Part shown: positions 40,147-49,658 of the stretch, one piece after another
Position numbering within the stretch: position 1 is the stretch's first letter
Layout: every line of letters begins with the position of its first letter
Made by a program: the position numbers and the translations under genes
Notes under the pieces: generated by a model
Seen by the model: only the letters and a program-made list of their open reading frames with translations
What the model was told of the DNA's origin: nothing
Database searches by the model: none
Source: Firmicutes bacterium UBA5201
GTDB lineage: Bacteria; Bacillota; Clostridia; Peptostreptococcales; Acidaminobacteraceae
Assembly: GCA_002412775.1 (NCBI GenBank)
Contig: DHVT01000017.1
Location: forward strand, 102,829-166,828
Length of the DNA: 64,000 nt
Direction of reading: 5' to 3'

Positions 40147-42402
40147 TACTGGCATAGTGCCATTCATGAGGTACAAATCGAGATGGTGCAAAGAACGTGT
40201 CATGGCCACATAGAGAAGTTTGACATCCAGCGGGTGATCCGTATACGATTCGGTGAGTGTGGTGATCAGAACCGCATCGAATTCCAGTCCTTTTGCGAAA
40301 TATGAGGGCACAAGCATTACACCAGCGTTATAGTGCTCCTCTTTTTCATCGAGCACTTTAGCGGCATGACGCTTGTTTTTGTCAAATGCTTTCTTGATGG
40401 TCATACATTCCGCATGCGTTTTACATAAGATGGCAATGGATTTATAACCTTTGTTCCTGAGAACATCCACTCGATGCTCGAGCGCATCAATCAGTTTATC
40501 AGGTGCCTCAAAATAATGGATGGTCGGCTCATCGCCATGCCTGATCACCGGGCTCGCATACACCAGATCGGGATCAGCCAATTTTGAGAGCACCTTGTTG
40601 GCAAGCGACATTATTTCTATGGTGGTTCTATAACTCTGGACCAAGGTCATGTAACTCGGCGTATCTTCTGGAAACACCTTCGCCATGACTTCTTCCCAGC
40701 TCTTGACGCCTCTATAGGAGTGAATCCCTTGAGAAAGGTCTCCAAGTAAAGTCAAGCGAGGCGTTTTGATGACATGCTTCAGTACAAAAAACTGAAACAA
40801 ACTGAAATCCTGCGCCTCATCGATGACGATCGTTGTCACTTCAAGCGGTTCGTCAAAACCATGAATCCGATGCCTCATATAAAGCAGAGCGGACAAATCT
40901 TCAAGCTCATATTTTCTTTTGGCATTCAATTTTCGTGTCAGATCGACATGATAACGGATCTGATCCGGCGACAACAATGCTCCGAAATATTTTTCCATCA
41001 ACGCAGGATCGGTCATCAGATCATTGTAGACACTGATATATTCCAAGTTTGGAAAAAGTGACATGTACTCTTTGACTGCGGATTTGTTTTCTTTCCGGAT
41101 CGCATTCATTTTCATGTCGCGCTCATCCATCAGATCGACTACTTTTGTCCTTCTTTCATCACCGGGTTCTTCCTTACGTAAGATGGCATCGATACGATTG
41201 TTGTACTCGGCTTCAGTACCTGATAGAGCCGACTTATATTCCGATTTCAATCGATGTGCCAATAAACGCTTGATTTCATGAATTCTCTTGGTCATCGGGA
41301 GATGCCTGTAATGGTCCAGAAAAAGCGCTCTCACTTCCACCCGCGTGGCAAGGGTCACACCATTGAATATAAAATGAACGGCAGGAGTAAGATATTTTTC
41401 GAGATTCGACAGATAACTTTCAACGCCCTCTTTATATTCCAGCGAACCCTTGAACTCAGTTGACCAAAGTTCGAGATCGTGATTTGTCCTGTGGATGATG
41501 TTCATCAGCTTTTCGTTTTTATCCACCAAATTCAGCTTTTTACCCAGAAGTTCTTCAACAAAGTCAATAAAAGTCGTCTGTTTGACTTTCTCCACCCCGA
41601 GTTCAGGCAGCACTTCAGAAATATAATTGATGAAAAGTCTATTGGGAGCGATGATCATGAAGGTATCTGGATCAAAAGTTGCGCCATAAGTGTAGATGAA
41701 ATATGCAATCCTATGCAACGCGATGGTTGTTTTTCCACTTCCCGCAACACCTTGCACAATAAGCGGTTCACGCATGTTTGCACGAATGATGCGGTTTTGT
41801 TCGGCTTGAATTGTGGAAGCGATGTCTTTGAGGCGCTGATCGGCATTTGCCTCGAGAGAGGCTTGTAGAAAGGCGTCATTTGTAGTGATATCCACATCAA
41901 GAATATCCACCAATTGTCCGTCTTCAATGTTGATCTGCCGTTTGAGCAGAAGTTCACCTTCATAAAGGTCCCCTTCAGACTCGTATGTATTTTCACCCAG
42001 ACGGCCTTCATAATATAGGTTTGCAACAGGTGCTCTCCAGTCGACTACCAGAGGCGTGAATTCACCATCCCTCAAAAGCGATGTTTTACCGATATAGAAC
42101 TTTTCTCTATCGACGCTGCCCTTTTGCTTGAAGTCAATTCTCGCAAAATACGGTTTCTTCTTTGCTCTGAGAAGATTGTCGTAATTTTTGTCGGCGATTT
42201 GCACAAATTGCGTGTTGATCAAGACGTTGATATAATTCTGTGAACTTTCCTGTGTATCGAGGTCCGACATGGCATCCTTTATGTTGTCCTTGTAAAGCCT
42301 CCTGTAGTCTTCAACCGCAGTAATGGTTCTTGAAATGTGAGTTTTGGTCTCGTCCAATCTTTGAATTTCATTTTCATAGTCTGGATGTTTTTTTACTTTC
42401 AT
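40111..42402 (-). CDS. helD: UvrD/Rep-like helicase of the HelD type
   Basis: The 763-aa superfamily-1 ATPase has Walker A GVAGSGKTTIALHRIAY near residue 212, DEAQDFS (motif II), GDLSQGIHSYRG and a C-terminal VAMTRSLHHLDL motif. The long N-terminal coiled coil and the insert between motifs Ia and II are as in HelD, which releases stalled RNA polymerase from DNA. The ATG at 42402 follows GGAGG; the frame opens at 42417. It diverges from the ABC exporter gene. Confidence 0.9.
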   Translation of the reverse strand: MKVKKHPDYENEIQRLDETKTHISRTITAVEDYRRLYKDNIKDAMSDLDTQESSQNYINVLINTQFVQIADKNYDNLLRAKKKPYFARIDFKQKGSVDREKFYIGKTSLLRDGEFTPLVVDWRAPVANLYYEGRLGENTYESEGDLYEGELLLKRQINIEDGQLVDILDVDITTNDAFLQASLEANADQRLKDIASTIQAEQNRIIRANMREPLIVQGVAGSGKTTIALHRIAYFIYTYGATFDPDTFMIIAPNRLFINYISEVLPELGVEKVKQTTFIDFVEELLGKKLNLVDKNEKLMNIIHRTNHDLELWSTEFKGSLEYKEGVESYLSNLEKYLTPAVHFIFNGVTLATRVEVRALFLDHYRHLPMTKRIHEIKRLLAHRLKSEYKSALSGTEAEYNNRIDAILRKEEPGDERRTKVVDLMDERDMKMNAIRKENKSAVKEYMSLFPNLEYISVYNDLMTDPALMEKYFGALLSPDQIRYHVDLTRKLNAKRKYELEDLSALLYMRHRIHGFDEPLEVTTIVIDEAQDFSLFQFFVLKHVIKTPRLTLLGDLSQGIHSYRGVKSWEEVMAKVFPEDTPSYMTLVQSYRTTIEIMSLANKVLSKLADPDLVYASPVIRHGDEPTIHYFEAPDKLIDALEHRVDVLRNKGYKSIAILCKTHAECMTIKKAFDKNKRHAAKVLDEKEEHYNAGVMLVPSYFAKGLEFDAVLITTLTESYTDHPLDVKLLYVAMTRSLHHLDLYLMNGTMPVLKNEFSLNHSI

Positions 42403-42527
42403 TTCCACCTCCATCAAAGTCCCAGGTCAAAAAGGAACTTTATCATTATACAAAAATGTAATGCGGGTTACAAGTAACTTTGTCTGTTCTTTTCATTAAA
42501 TTACGATTATAATAATCATTGAAAGAT

Positions 42528-42544
42528 ATTTAGATTAGCTAAAT
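42528..42544 (+). promoter_or_regulatory. Palindrome in the ABC exporter leader (candidate operator)
   Basis: ATTTAG and CTAAAT flank ATTAG 18 bp before the GTG start, between a TATAAT box and the ribosome site GGAGG. The arms are short, so support is modest. Confidence 0.35.
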
Positions 42545-42561
42545 AATATGGAGGTATTATT

Positions 42562-44316
42562 GTGATTGGCAAGTTCGTAAAATACTACAAACCCCATCGT
42601 TTCCTATTTGTGATGGACCTCATCGTCGCATTTTCAATGGCAGGCATAGACCTTCTTTTTCCTATGTTCTCCAGAACATTTATCAATGATCTCATTCCAA
42701 ACAAACAAATGGATCTCATCATTCTATACTCCACCATTGTCTTGGGACTTTACATTCTGAAAATCGCCTTCAATTATATCGTAGGCTATTGGGGTCATGT
42801 GCTGGGATCTCGTATTGAATTCGATATGAGGCGCGATCTGTTCACCCATATGCAAAAGTTGGAATTTTCATTTTTTGACAACAACAAGACCGGACAATTG
42901 ATGAATAGACTCACAGGAGACCTCAACGAGGTGACAGAGCTCGCTCACCATGGCCCTGAGGATTTGTTCATTTCCACAGTGATGCTGATCGGAAGTTTCT
43001 TCCTGCTCTTCAATATCAATTGGGCTTTGACGCTGATCGTGTTCTTTTTCGTATTTCTGACCATCGTTTTCTCCGTCAGAATGAGAAAATCCATGATGAA
43101 AACCTTCAGAAACGTTCGTACCAAACAAGCGGATATCAATGCGCAACTCGAGAGCAGCCTCTCAGGCATCCGTTTGTCCAAATCATTTGCAAACGAGTCA
43201 TTTGAAATAGAGAAATTCCACGTCACCAATGACGCACATCTGCACTCCAAAAAAGACGCCTTCAAGGCAATTGCCTATTATACATCCGGCAACAGTTTTT
43301 TCATTGACATGATGACACTTTCATCCATGGTCGCAGGTGGTATTTTTGTTTATATGGATTACATCAATTACGGCGATTTGGTCGCATTCCTTCTTTTTAT
43401 AGCATTTTTCACCAAACCGATTCGTGCACTCATTCAACTGACGCAACAATTCCAGTCCGGAATGGCTGGATTTGAGAGATTTCTTGAAGTGATGGCAGTC
43501 GAGCCCGTCATCAAAGACGCGCCAGATGCGATACCGCTTGAAAATATCGTCGGTGATATTGAATTCAAAAAAGTTCGATTCGCCTATGAAAAAGACTCTC
43601 AAATTGTCCTTGATGCCTTCGATCTTAAGATCCCAGCCGGAAAGACAATGGCACTCGTCGGTCCATCAGGTGTAGGAAAAACCACGATCACACAGTTGAT
43701 TCCCAGATTTTATGATGTGAATGAAGGTCAGGTCACCATCGACAATCAGGATGTCAGCAAAATCACACTGGCGACACTTCGTGGTCAGATCGGGATTGTT
43801 CAACAGGACGTATTTCTCTTTTATGGCACGATCAAAGACAATATCTCCTACGGCAGACCTGGTGCCTCAAATGAGGAAATCATCGAAGCCGCAAAAAAGG
43901 CCAATATACACAATTTCATCTTGAGCCTCGATGAAGGCTATGATGCGCTTGTCGGTGAACGCGGCGTGAAACTGTCCGGTGGACAGAAGCAAAGAATTGC
44001 AATCGCACGTGTTTTCCTTAAGAATCCACCAATCCTTATTTTGGACGAGGCCACTTCAGCTTTGGACAACGAAAATGAGCTGGCCATTCAAAAATCCATA
44101 GAAGTTTTGGCAAAAGGACGTACGACACTCATCATTGCCCATCGACTATCCACAATCAAAAATGCCGACGAGATTCTAGTCATGACGGATCAAGGTATCG
44201 CAGAGCGCGGCTCCCATGAAGAACTGCTGCGCATCGATGGTCTATACAACAAGCTTTATCACGCCCAGTTCAAAGGGTACATCCCGGACGAATCAAGGGA
44301 AAACAACAATCATTAA
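42562..44316 (+). CDS. ABC exporter, fused permease/ATPase (MsbA-like)
   Basis: The 584-aa protein has an N-terminal six-helix transmembrane domain (about residues 1-315) and a nucleotide-binding domain with Walker A GPSGVGKTT, Q-loop GIVQQDVFLF, signature LSGGQKQRIAIAR and Walker B ILILDEATSALD. It works as a homodimer or with another half-exporter not present here. The start is GTG at 42562 after TGGAGG. The substrate is not defined; lipids or drugs are usual. Confidence 0.93.
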   Translation: MIGKFVKYYKPHRFLFVMDLIVAFSMAGIDLLFPMFSRTFINDLIPNKQMDLIILYSTIVLGLYILKIAFNYIVGYWGHVLGSRIEFDMRRDLFTHMQKLEFSFFDNNKTGQLMNRLTGDLNEVTELAHHGPEDLFISTVMLIGSFFLLFNINWALTLIVFFFVFLTIVFSVRMRKSMMKTFRNVRTKQADINAQLESSLSGIRLSKSFANESFEIEKFHVTNDAHLHSKKDAFKAIAYYTSGNSFFIDMMTLSSMVAGGIFVYMDYINYGDLVAFLLFIAFFTKPIRALIQLTQQFQSGMAGFERFLEVMAVEPVIKDAPDAIPLENIVGDIEFKKVRFAYEKDSQIVLDAFDLKIPAGKTMALVGPSGVGKTTITQLIPRFYDVNEGQVTIDNQDVSKITLATLRGQIGIVQQDVFLFYGTIKDNISYGRPGASNEEIIEAAKKANIHNFILSLDEGYDALVGERGVKLSGGQKQRIAIARVFLKNPPILILDEATSALDNENELAIQKSIEVLAKGRTTLIIAHRLSTIKNADEILVMTDQGIAERGSHEELLRIDGLYNKLYHAQFKGYIPDESRENNNH

Positions 44317-44324
44317 TCACATCG

Positions 44325-44371
44325 AGGGATTAGGCATAATTATTATTGCCTGATCCCTTGTTTGATTTTTT
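44325..44371 (+). terminator. Intrinsic terminator after the ABC exporter
   Basis: AGGGAT-T-AGGCA pairs with TGCCT-G-ATCCCT (12 pairs including one G-T) and is followed by a T-rich tail ending TTTTTT. Confidence 0.7.
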
Positions 44372-44403
44372 GGGTAGATATCACATGAAAAGGAGGGATA
44401 GTC

Positions 44404-45270
44404 ATGAAAAAAATTCTGATTGATCATCTGTTTGGATTGGAGCTGAAGGCAAGAGAAAAAGAAACCCATAAGGGCAATTACGGGAAAGTGTTGATCGTGG
44501 CCGGTTCAAGGTCTATGGCCGGTGCGGCGGCACTTGCTTCACTAGCAGCTTATCGAACCGGCTCAGGCATTGTCAAAATCCTCACTGAAGAAGGCAACTC
44601 GGCTCCCCTATTTTCTTATGTTCCAGAAGCTATAGTCCCTACATTCAAAAGAGATTTAAGCCAGTTTGATGTCGAAAAAAGTTGCATTACTGATGAGATC
44701 CGTTGGGCGGACGTCATACTCATCGGTCCTGGAATGGGCACTGATGACTACGCAGTGAAACTGTTCGAGCATGTTCTGAATACAGCACACATCCCCTTGG
44801 TCATTGATGCGGATGGACTCAACATTCTTTCAAAAAACATGGATCTCATAAAATCATATGACGCTCCTATCATCATTACGCCTCACATCGGTGAAATGTG
44901 CCGCTTGATCAATAGAAACGAATCCGAGGTTTTAGAGAACCGAGAAGCTTTGGCGATCCTGTTTTCCAAAGAACACCAAGTGACGACTGTTTTGAAAAGC
45001 GAAAGAACCACAGTCGCCGCTCAGGACAGCATATACATCAACAAACTGGGAAATCCGGGAATGGCAACAGCGGGAAGCGGGGATGTCCTTTCTGGAATCA
45101 TCGTGTCACTTCTTGGTCAAGGCTATACCGCTGAACAATCCGCCACTTTCGGTGTATATATTCACAGCAAAGCAGGTGATTTGGCGAAAGAAATCTACGG
45201 TGAGCATAGTATGATGGCCCGAGATATGATTGGGGCCATACATACTGCCATACTCACATCCACAGCATAA
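44404..45270 (+). CDS. nnrD: ADP-dependent NAD(P)H-hydrate dehydratase
   Basis: The 288-aa protein is a complete stand-alone dehydratase domain of the ribokinase-like fold, with GNYGKVLIVAGSRSMAGAA, IGPGMGTDDY, VIDADGLN and the active-site region NPGMATAGSGDVLSG. It repairs hydrated NAD(P)H using ADP. The epimerase half (NnrE), often fused, is absent. AAAAGGAGGG precedes the ATG. It is transcribed alone after the ABC exporter. Confidence 0.93.
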   Translation: MKKILIDHLFGLELKAREKETHKGNYGKVLIVAGSRSMAGAAALASLAAYRTGSGIVKILTEEGNSAPLFSYVPEAIVPTFKRDLSQFDVEKSCITDEIRWADVILIGPGMGTDDYAVKLFEHVLNTAHIPLVIDADGLNILSKNMDLIKSYDAPIIITPHIGEMCRLINRNESEVLENREALAILFSKEHQVTTVLKSERTTVAAQDSIYINKLGNPGMATAGSGDVLSGIIVSLLGQGYTAEQSATFGVYIHSKAGDLAKEIYGEHSMMARDMIGAIHTAILTSTA

Positions 45271-45372
45271 TTTTTATGACAATCAGCGCAACATAAAATT
45301 ATTTTATAGTTCCCACACTTTTCTTTATACTGAGATATAATTTTATTATTCTAGTATAAGGAGGATTCACAA

Positions 45373-45945
45373 ATGAAAAGCAATTATTCAAAAATTATGA
45401 TGTTTTCTACTGTTTGTATCGTCATCAATATCGTATTCGGCACTTTGGTCGGCATACTAAAAATTCCTTTGATCTTCATGGACACAATGGGCACAATTTT
45501 GGCAGCCGCACTTTTCGGACCACTTTGGGGTGCCATCGTCGGTCTTCTGACCAATGTCATCATCGGCATCACCACGAATCCTGTGGACATTCCATTCGCA
45601 CTGGTCAATATGATGATTGGTATCGTAGTCGGACTGATCTCCAAGAAAGTTGGATTCGGTTTCAAGACTGCAATCGCAACGGGCTTGTTACTCGCCGTAG
45701 TCGCGCCTCTCATTGGTACCCCTATTGCAATATGGATCTATGGCGGCCTCACAGGCGGTTCGACAGACTTTTTCATCGCATGGTTGCTGGCTTCAGGCAA
45801 CACCATCTTCGCATCGGCTTTCATACCGCGAATCGCAGGCAACCTGATTGATAAGGTCGCCAGTTGCCTAGCCGCTTATGTTATCATCACCAGACTGCCA
45901 AAACATTATCTCGAAGGAGCCCTAACAAATGTTAAGAAGCCATAA
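45373..45945 (+). CDS. ECF transporter S component (CD3073-like)
   Basis: The 190-aa membrane protein has about six helices. Its opening GTLVGILKIPLIFMDTMGTI and the ALFGPLWGAIVGLLTNVI segment match S components of energy-coupling-factor vitamin importers. It would bind a small nutrient and use shared EcfA/EcfT subunits encoded elsewhere. Its 3' end overlaps the TudS-like desulfidase gene by 17 bp, so the substrate is probably what that enzyme processes. AAGGAGG precedes the ATG. Confidence 0.87.
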   Translation: MKSNYSKIMMFSTVCIVINIVFGTLVGILKIPLIFMDTMGTILAAALFGPLWGAIVGLLTNVIIGITTNPVDIPFALVNMMIGIVVGLISKKVGFGFKTAIATGLLLAVVAPLIGTPIAIWIYGGLTGGSTDFFIAWLLASGNTIFASAFIPRIAGNLIDKVASCLAAYVIITRLPKHYLEGALTNVKKP

Positions 45946-46417
45946 AATCGTTTTGGTAAGCCACTGTGTTTTGAACCAAAACTCAGTGGTGTATCCACTG
46001 GCAAGAACAAGTGGCCCATTCAAAGCTATCGCTCAGATGCTTATGGATCACGACTTCGGCATAGTTCAGCTTTCATGTCCGGAGATTTTGATGTATGGTA
46101 TGGACAGGCTGCCGATGACCAAGTCAGAATACGATACACCCGATTACAAATCGCTTTGCACTGAACTTGCCAAACGTGACTTTGAGCTGGTTCGACGTTT
46201 CAGGGATGGAAACATCAGAGTTGCCGGCATCGTCGGCATAGATCAGAGCCCCTCTTGTTCCCAAATCGAAGATGAAGGACATTTTATGACAGCGCTGAAG
46301 CAATTTGAAGAGCTGTCCAATTTGCCTCGAATTGACATACCCGAGTCTTATGCAGTCGGCTCAAAAACAGCCGATGATTTTCATGAGCGATTTATCATAT
46401 GGTTGTCTCATCTGTAA
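45929..46417 (+). CDS. TudS-related putative desulfidase (CD3072-like, DUF523-related)
   Basis: The 162-aa protein has the Cys positions expected for a 4Fe-4S cluster: VSHCVLNQN near residue 14, QLSCPEI near 50 and IDQSPSCSQ near 110. TudS-type enzymes remove sulfur from thio-nucleobases. It overlaps the ECF S-component gene, and such pairs occur in other Clostridia, suggesting uptake and desulfuration of a thiolated nucleobase or similar compound. The substrate is inferred only. Confidence 0.82.
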   Translation: MLRSHKIVLVSHCVLNQNSVVYPLARTSGPFKAIAQMLMDHDFGIVQLSCPEILMYGMDRLPMTKSEYDTPDYKSLCTELAKRDFELVRRFRDGNIRVAGIVGIDQSPSCSQIEDEGHFMTALKQFEELSNLPRIDIPESYAVGSKTADDFHERFIIWLSHL

Positions 46418-46449
46418 TGTGTTAAACTCGTCATATAGAGAGGTGCATC

Positions 46450-47340
46450 ATGTATAATTACAAACAATTGCTCGCATTTGTGACCGTTGTAGATGAAGGT
46501 GGCTTCACACCCGCAGCGAACAAACTGTTCATCACGCAACCTGCTGTAAGCTGGCAAATCAAATCGATGGAAAAAGCTCTTGACGTTCTTTTGATTGAAC
46601 GCAGCGAACGCGAGATTCAGCTGACTCCGGCAGGAGAAATACTGTATCGCAATGCGAAGATCATAATCGATCAATATCATACGCTCAATGAAGACATGGA
46701 CCGTCATAGAAACAATGAAAGTGGCAATGTTCGAATTGCAGCCAGCACGATTCCAGGTGAATATTTGCTCCCAGGTTTGATTAAGGACTTCAGACACGCT
46801 CAATCCGATGTCAACACAAAAGTATATATTTCCGATTCCAAGGAAGTCGTCGAAAAGGTGATCAGTGGTTCGGTATGCTTCGGAATAACCGGATTTAAGC
46901 CAGATCATCCCGAACTGGAAATTGAGCCTTTTGTTGAGGAAAGATTAAAACTGGTCTGCTCGACGGATTATCCTGTTCAAAGGCTAAAAGATCTAAGTGC
47001 AATAGTCAAAGAGCCAATAATCATGCGTGAGGAAGGTTCAGGCACGAAAGCAGTCACGCTGGATTATCTCAAGAGGAATGGGTTTCCCATGAATCGAAAC
47101 CATAAAAATATGGTTTTTGGATCCACAAAATCAAGTCTTTCTGCAATCGAAGCCGGACTGGGTATTGGATGGCTTTCTGAATATGCGATTGCCGATGCGT
47201 TAGAACTCAATCACATCAAAATCATAAATGATGCTTTTGACATACCACGTCAACTTTACATCATCACCTATAAAAAAAGAACGCTCAGCCCTAGTGCTGT
47301 AACGTTCAGATCATTCATCAGCAGGAACTCAAAGCGCTAA
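46450..47340 (+). CDS. LysR-family transcriptional regulator
   Basis: The 296-aa protein has an N-terminal winged HTH (residues about 1-60; FTPAANKLFITQPAVSWQIKSME) and a periplasmic-binding-like effector domain (about 90-290). The segment VRIAASTIPGEYLLPGLIKDF with VYISDSKEVVEKV is like that of LysR proteins linked to selenium metabolism or CysB-like regulators. GAGAGGTG precedes the ATG. It starts 32 bp after the desulfidase gene and could be co-transcribed with it. Its targets are unknown. Confidence 0.9.
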   Translation: MYNYKQLLAFVTVVDEGGFTPAANKLFITQPAVSWQIKSMEKALDVLLIERSEREIQLTPAGEILYRNAKIIIDQYHTLNEDMDRHRNNESGNVRIAASTIPGEYLLPGLIKDFRHAQSDVNTKVYISDSKEVVEKVISGSVCFGITGFKPDHPELEIEPFVEERLKLVCSTDYPVQRLKDLSAIVKEPIIMREEGSGTKAVTLDYLKRNGFPMNRNHKNMVFGSTKSSLSAIEAGLGIGWLSEYAIADALELNHIKIINDAFDIPRQLYIITYKKRTLSPSAVTFRSFISRNSKR

Positions 47341-47375
47341 CTGCGTTTTGGGTTCTTTTACTATGATTTCTATTA

Positions 47376-48002
47376 TTATGATTTTCTTTTCTTCAAAACC
47401 CTTGATACTCTTCCCTCCGTCCCCAAAGAAATCCTTTTATAATTTGGTAGATGAAGCTTTAGACTAAAAAGAGCACCAAATATACTGATTAGGATTGGAC
47501 CGGTTCCAAGGTCGAAAAAAACTGTCAATCCGATAATATATATGGTCAGTGCCAAAGTTCCAATAATGATGTAGTCAGAAACAATTGCAGCGATTGTTAC
47601 AATCAGCATGCCCAAAAGTCCCAACCAGACGTTCAATCCCAGAAGAATTCCTGCCATGGATGCAGTACCTTTGCCACCCTTGAATTTCATATAAAACGGA
47701 AAAACATGACCCAAAATTACACTGTAGCCATTCAGATAAAGCAACAAAGCACCCTCTGCATTGAATTCCACATTAAAAATTGATTTGACCAGTAAAATGG
47801 ATATGATCGCTTTCAGCATATCGATGATCAAGACTGCTGCACCGAATTTCTTACCTAGTGATTCCACTGCGTTTGATGCTCCGGCATTGCCGTGGCCCAT
47901 TGTTCTGATATCCACTTTTTTGATTTTTTTACCAAGCAAATATGCGGCTTGAATATTGCCAAACAGATACCCCAATATGATTACGATTATATAATCCCTC
48001 AT
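47376..48002 (-). CDS. plsY: Glycerol-3-phosphate acyltransferase PlsY-like
   Basis: The 208-aa integral membrane protein has the three PlsY motifs in order: the N-terminal GYLFGNIQAAYLLGK, the GHGNAGASNAVESLG loop and FKGGKGTASMAGILLG. It would acylate glycerol-3-phosphate from acyl-phosphate in phospholipid synthesis. GASN instead of the usual GATN/GSTN, and AV in place of a conserved Arg, are slightly off-consensus, so a second PlsY may exist elsewhere. The gene stands alone. Confidence 0.85.
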   Translation of the reverse strand: MRDYIIVIILGYLFGNIQAAYLLGKKIKKVDIRTMGHGNAGASNAVESLGKKFGAAVLIIDMLKAIISILLVKSIFNVEFNAEGALLLYLNGYSVILGHVFPFYMKFKGGKGTASMAGILLGLNVWLGLLGMLIVTIAAIVSDYIIIGTLALTIYIIGLTVFFDLGTGPILISIFGALFSLKLHLPNYKRISLGTEGRVSRVLKKRKS

Positions 48003-48167
48003 AAAGTCTCCTATACGTTGATTTAATATAATTCTAATCTTAATGAACCGTTATTTCAATACTATTCTCTTACATTATCGCAATTAAGGCTATTGCCACT
48101 TTCAAAATTGGCCTCTGTGTAATATAATGAAATTCAACAAACATCGATATTATACATGAGGAGCAAC

Positions 48168-49130
48168 ATGAAACTTTATCATCTTGACCAATTTGGAGCT
48201 GAACTCAGAAAGATCCGAATGGATTGCAATTTGTCACAATCTGAAGTCTATAAGACCATCGGCGTCAGCGAGGATACACTCAGACGAATTGAACATGGCC
48301 TCGTCATTCCACGTCTTGATACGCTGGAGTATCTTTCTGCCCTTTATAAGTTGGACATAGCCACGCTGTTTTTGAAATCAAGATTGGGGCATCATTATGT
48401 GCATGGTGATATTGCCGAGACACTTAACACAATGATCTATAACAATAACTTTCAGGAGCTTGAACTCGTCATTACTGCTATCAAACATACAGTTGAAAAT
48501 GAAAATGACCGACCTACTGATCAACTTTTTCTAAATAAACTATTACAGTTTAAATCACTTGTTGAAATCATACGAGAATTCAATACCCGACCTAGCTCTG
48601 CTGTGGAAAATGACCCTTTGACAGAGAAAATAATTGTTGCTTTGCGTCTTACTATCAATGACTTCAACATAGACAATTTGGAATCTTATATCCTTAATTT
48701 CATTGAAATTCGATTAATGATTATTTACTGCGTGATTCAACGCATTAATAATCATTTTGATAATGCTCTTGAAGTCTTAAGTATCTTGTTGGCGAAAACC
48801 ACATTGAAATTTGAATATGAGCGAAACTACTTGGACCTACTGTTTAAGATCCATTTTAATATTGCTTATTGTTATCACAGACAAGACATGCACGAAAAAG
48901 TCATCAGTGCCAGTAACGATGCTCTCAAATTAAGTCAATCCATGGGTGATTACTCTCTAATGCATGCATTTTTATTTCGAAAATCTGTAGCGCTATTCCA
49001 CTTAAACAGAATTGATGAGTCTGCAGAGATAATTAAAGAATGTATAATTATGTTGAAAATTATGGGTAATACAAACTTGGCAGATCAATATAAAAAAGTA
49101 TTCAACGATATGTATTTTCCTATAGAATAA
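48168..49130 (+). CDS. HTH-TPR regulator of RRNPP type, copy 1
   Basis: The 320-aa protein has an N-terminal XRE-type HTH (about residues 8-62; LRKIRMDCNLSQSEVYKTIG) followed by a fully helical domain with repeated 34-residue-like helices, as in PlcR, Rgg and ComR peptide-sensing regulators. GAGGAG at about 48159-48164 sets the start at 48168. It is strongly similar along its length to the protein encoded at 49894-50859, for example in NYLDLLFKIHFNIAYC and DYSLMHAFLFRK. A peptide ligand is inferred. Confidence 0.88.
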   Translation: MKLYHLDQFGAELRKIRMDCNLSQSEVYKTIGVSEDTLRRIEHGLVIPRLDTLEYLSALYKLDIATLFLKSRLGHHYVHGDIAETLNTMIYNNNFQELELVITAIKHTVENENDRPTDQLFLNKLLQFKSLVEIIREFNTRPSSAVENDPLTEKIIVALRLTINDFNIDNLESYILNFIEIRLMIIYCVIQRINNHFDNALEVLSILLAKTTLKFEYERNYLDLLFKIHFNIAYCYHRQDMHEKVISASNDALKLSQSMGDYSLMHAFLFRKSVALFHLNRIDESAEIIKECIIMLKIMGNTNLADQYKKVFNDMYFPIE

Positions 49131-49164
49131 AAAATGAGACCATTCATTTGAAGGTCTCTTTTTT
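49131..49164. terminator. Bidirectional intrinsic terminator
   Basis: GAGACC/GGTCTC (49136-49141 with 49153-49158) is flanked by an A run on the left and six T on the right, serving regulator 1 and the converging hypothetical gene. Confidence 0.7.
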
Positions 49165-49183
49165 CATGCCGATTTAGATGAAC

Positions 49184-49594
49184 TCAAATTGCATAAGCAC
49201 TATTTTGGACATAGGAGTCTAATTTACTGCATAGATCCAATAAATGCGCATCTAGTGAACACTTGGGGAATTTTCCGATGATTTGTTTAGCACTTAGAAA
49301 ATAGTCTATTGCCGCTCGTCGATCTATACTGAAATAATGCAAACCTAACAAATACAGTACATCAACTTTTTTTGTGAGTAACTCTAACTTATAAGAAGTA
49401 TTGCCCTCTATCAATTTCTTCAGCATACTATTTTGGAATACTTCCATTGCAAAATGCAAATAATCTACGTTTTTACTGAGTGTATACATTCTTTTGTAAG
49501 CAAAGAGTTGATAGTTTTTTTCCCAACAGAATACTTCCTGATCCGTTTCAGAAAAATATTGATTATTATTTGAGAGAAAATCATAAGATTTCAT
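49184..49594 (-). CDS. Hypothetical helical protein beside the pheromone-like ORF
   Basis: The 136-aa protein is predicted all helical, rich in Leu, Tyr and Lys, with a possible TPR-like pair (VDVLYLLGLHYFSIDRRAAI then LSAKQIIGKF). It has no HTH and no signal peptide. The ATG at 49594 has only a weak GTGGTGG site; the frame extends to a GTG at 49606. It lies 64 bp downstream of the 50-aa secreted peptide ORF on the same strand, between two HTH-TPR regulators. A Rap-like or truncated regulator remnant is possible, but not shown. Confidence 0.6.
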   Translation of the reverse strand: MKSYDFLSNNNQYFSETDQEVFCWEKNYQLFAYKRMYTLSKNVDYLHFAMEVFQNSMLKKLIEGNTSYKLELLTKKVDVLYLLGLHYFSIDRRAAIDYFLSAKQIIGKFPKCSLDAHLLDLCSKLDSYVQNSAYAI

Positions 49595-49658
49595 ACTTTC
49601 CACCACTTTGTAAAATCAATCATTATTTATAAGAAACGATCATTTACAGCTCATAATA

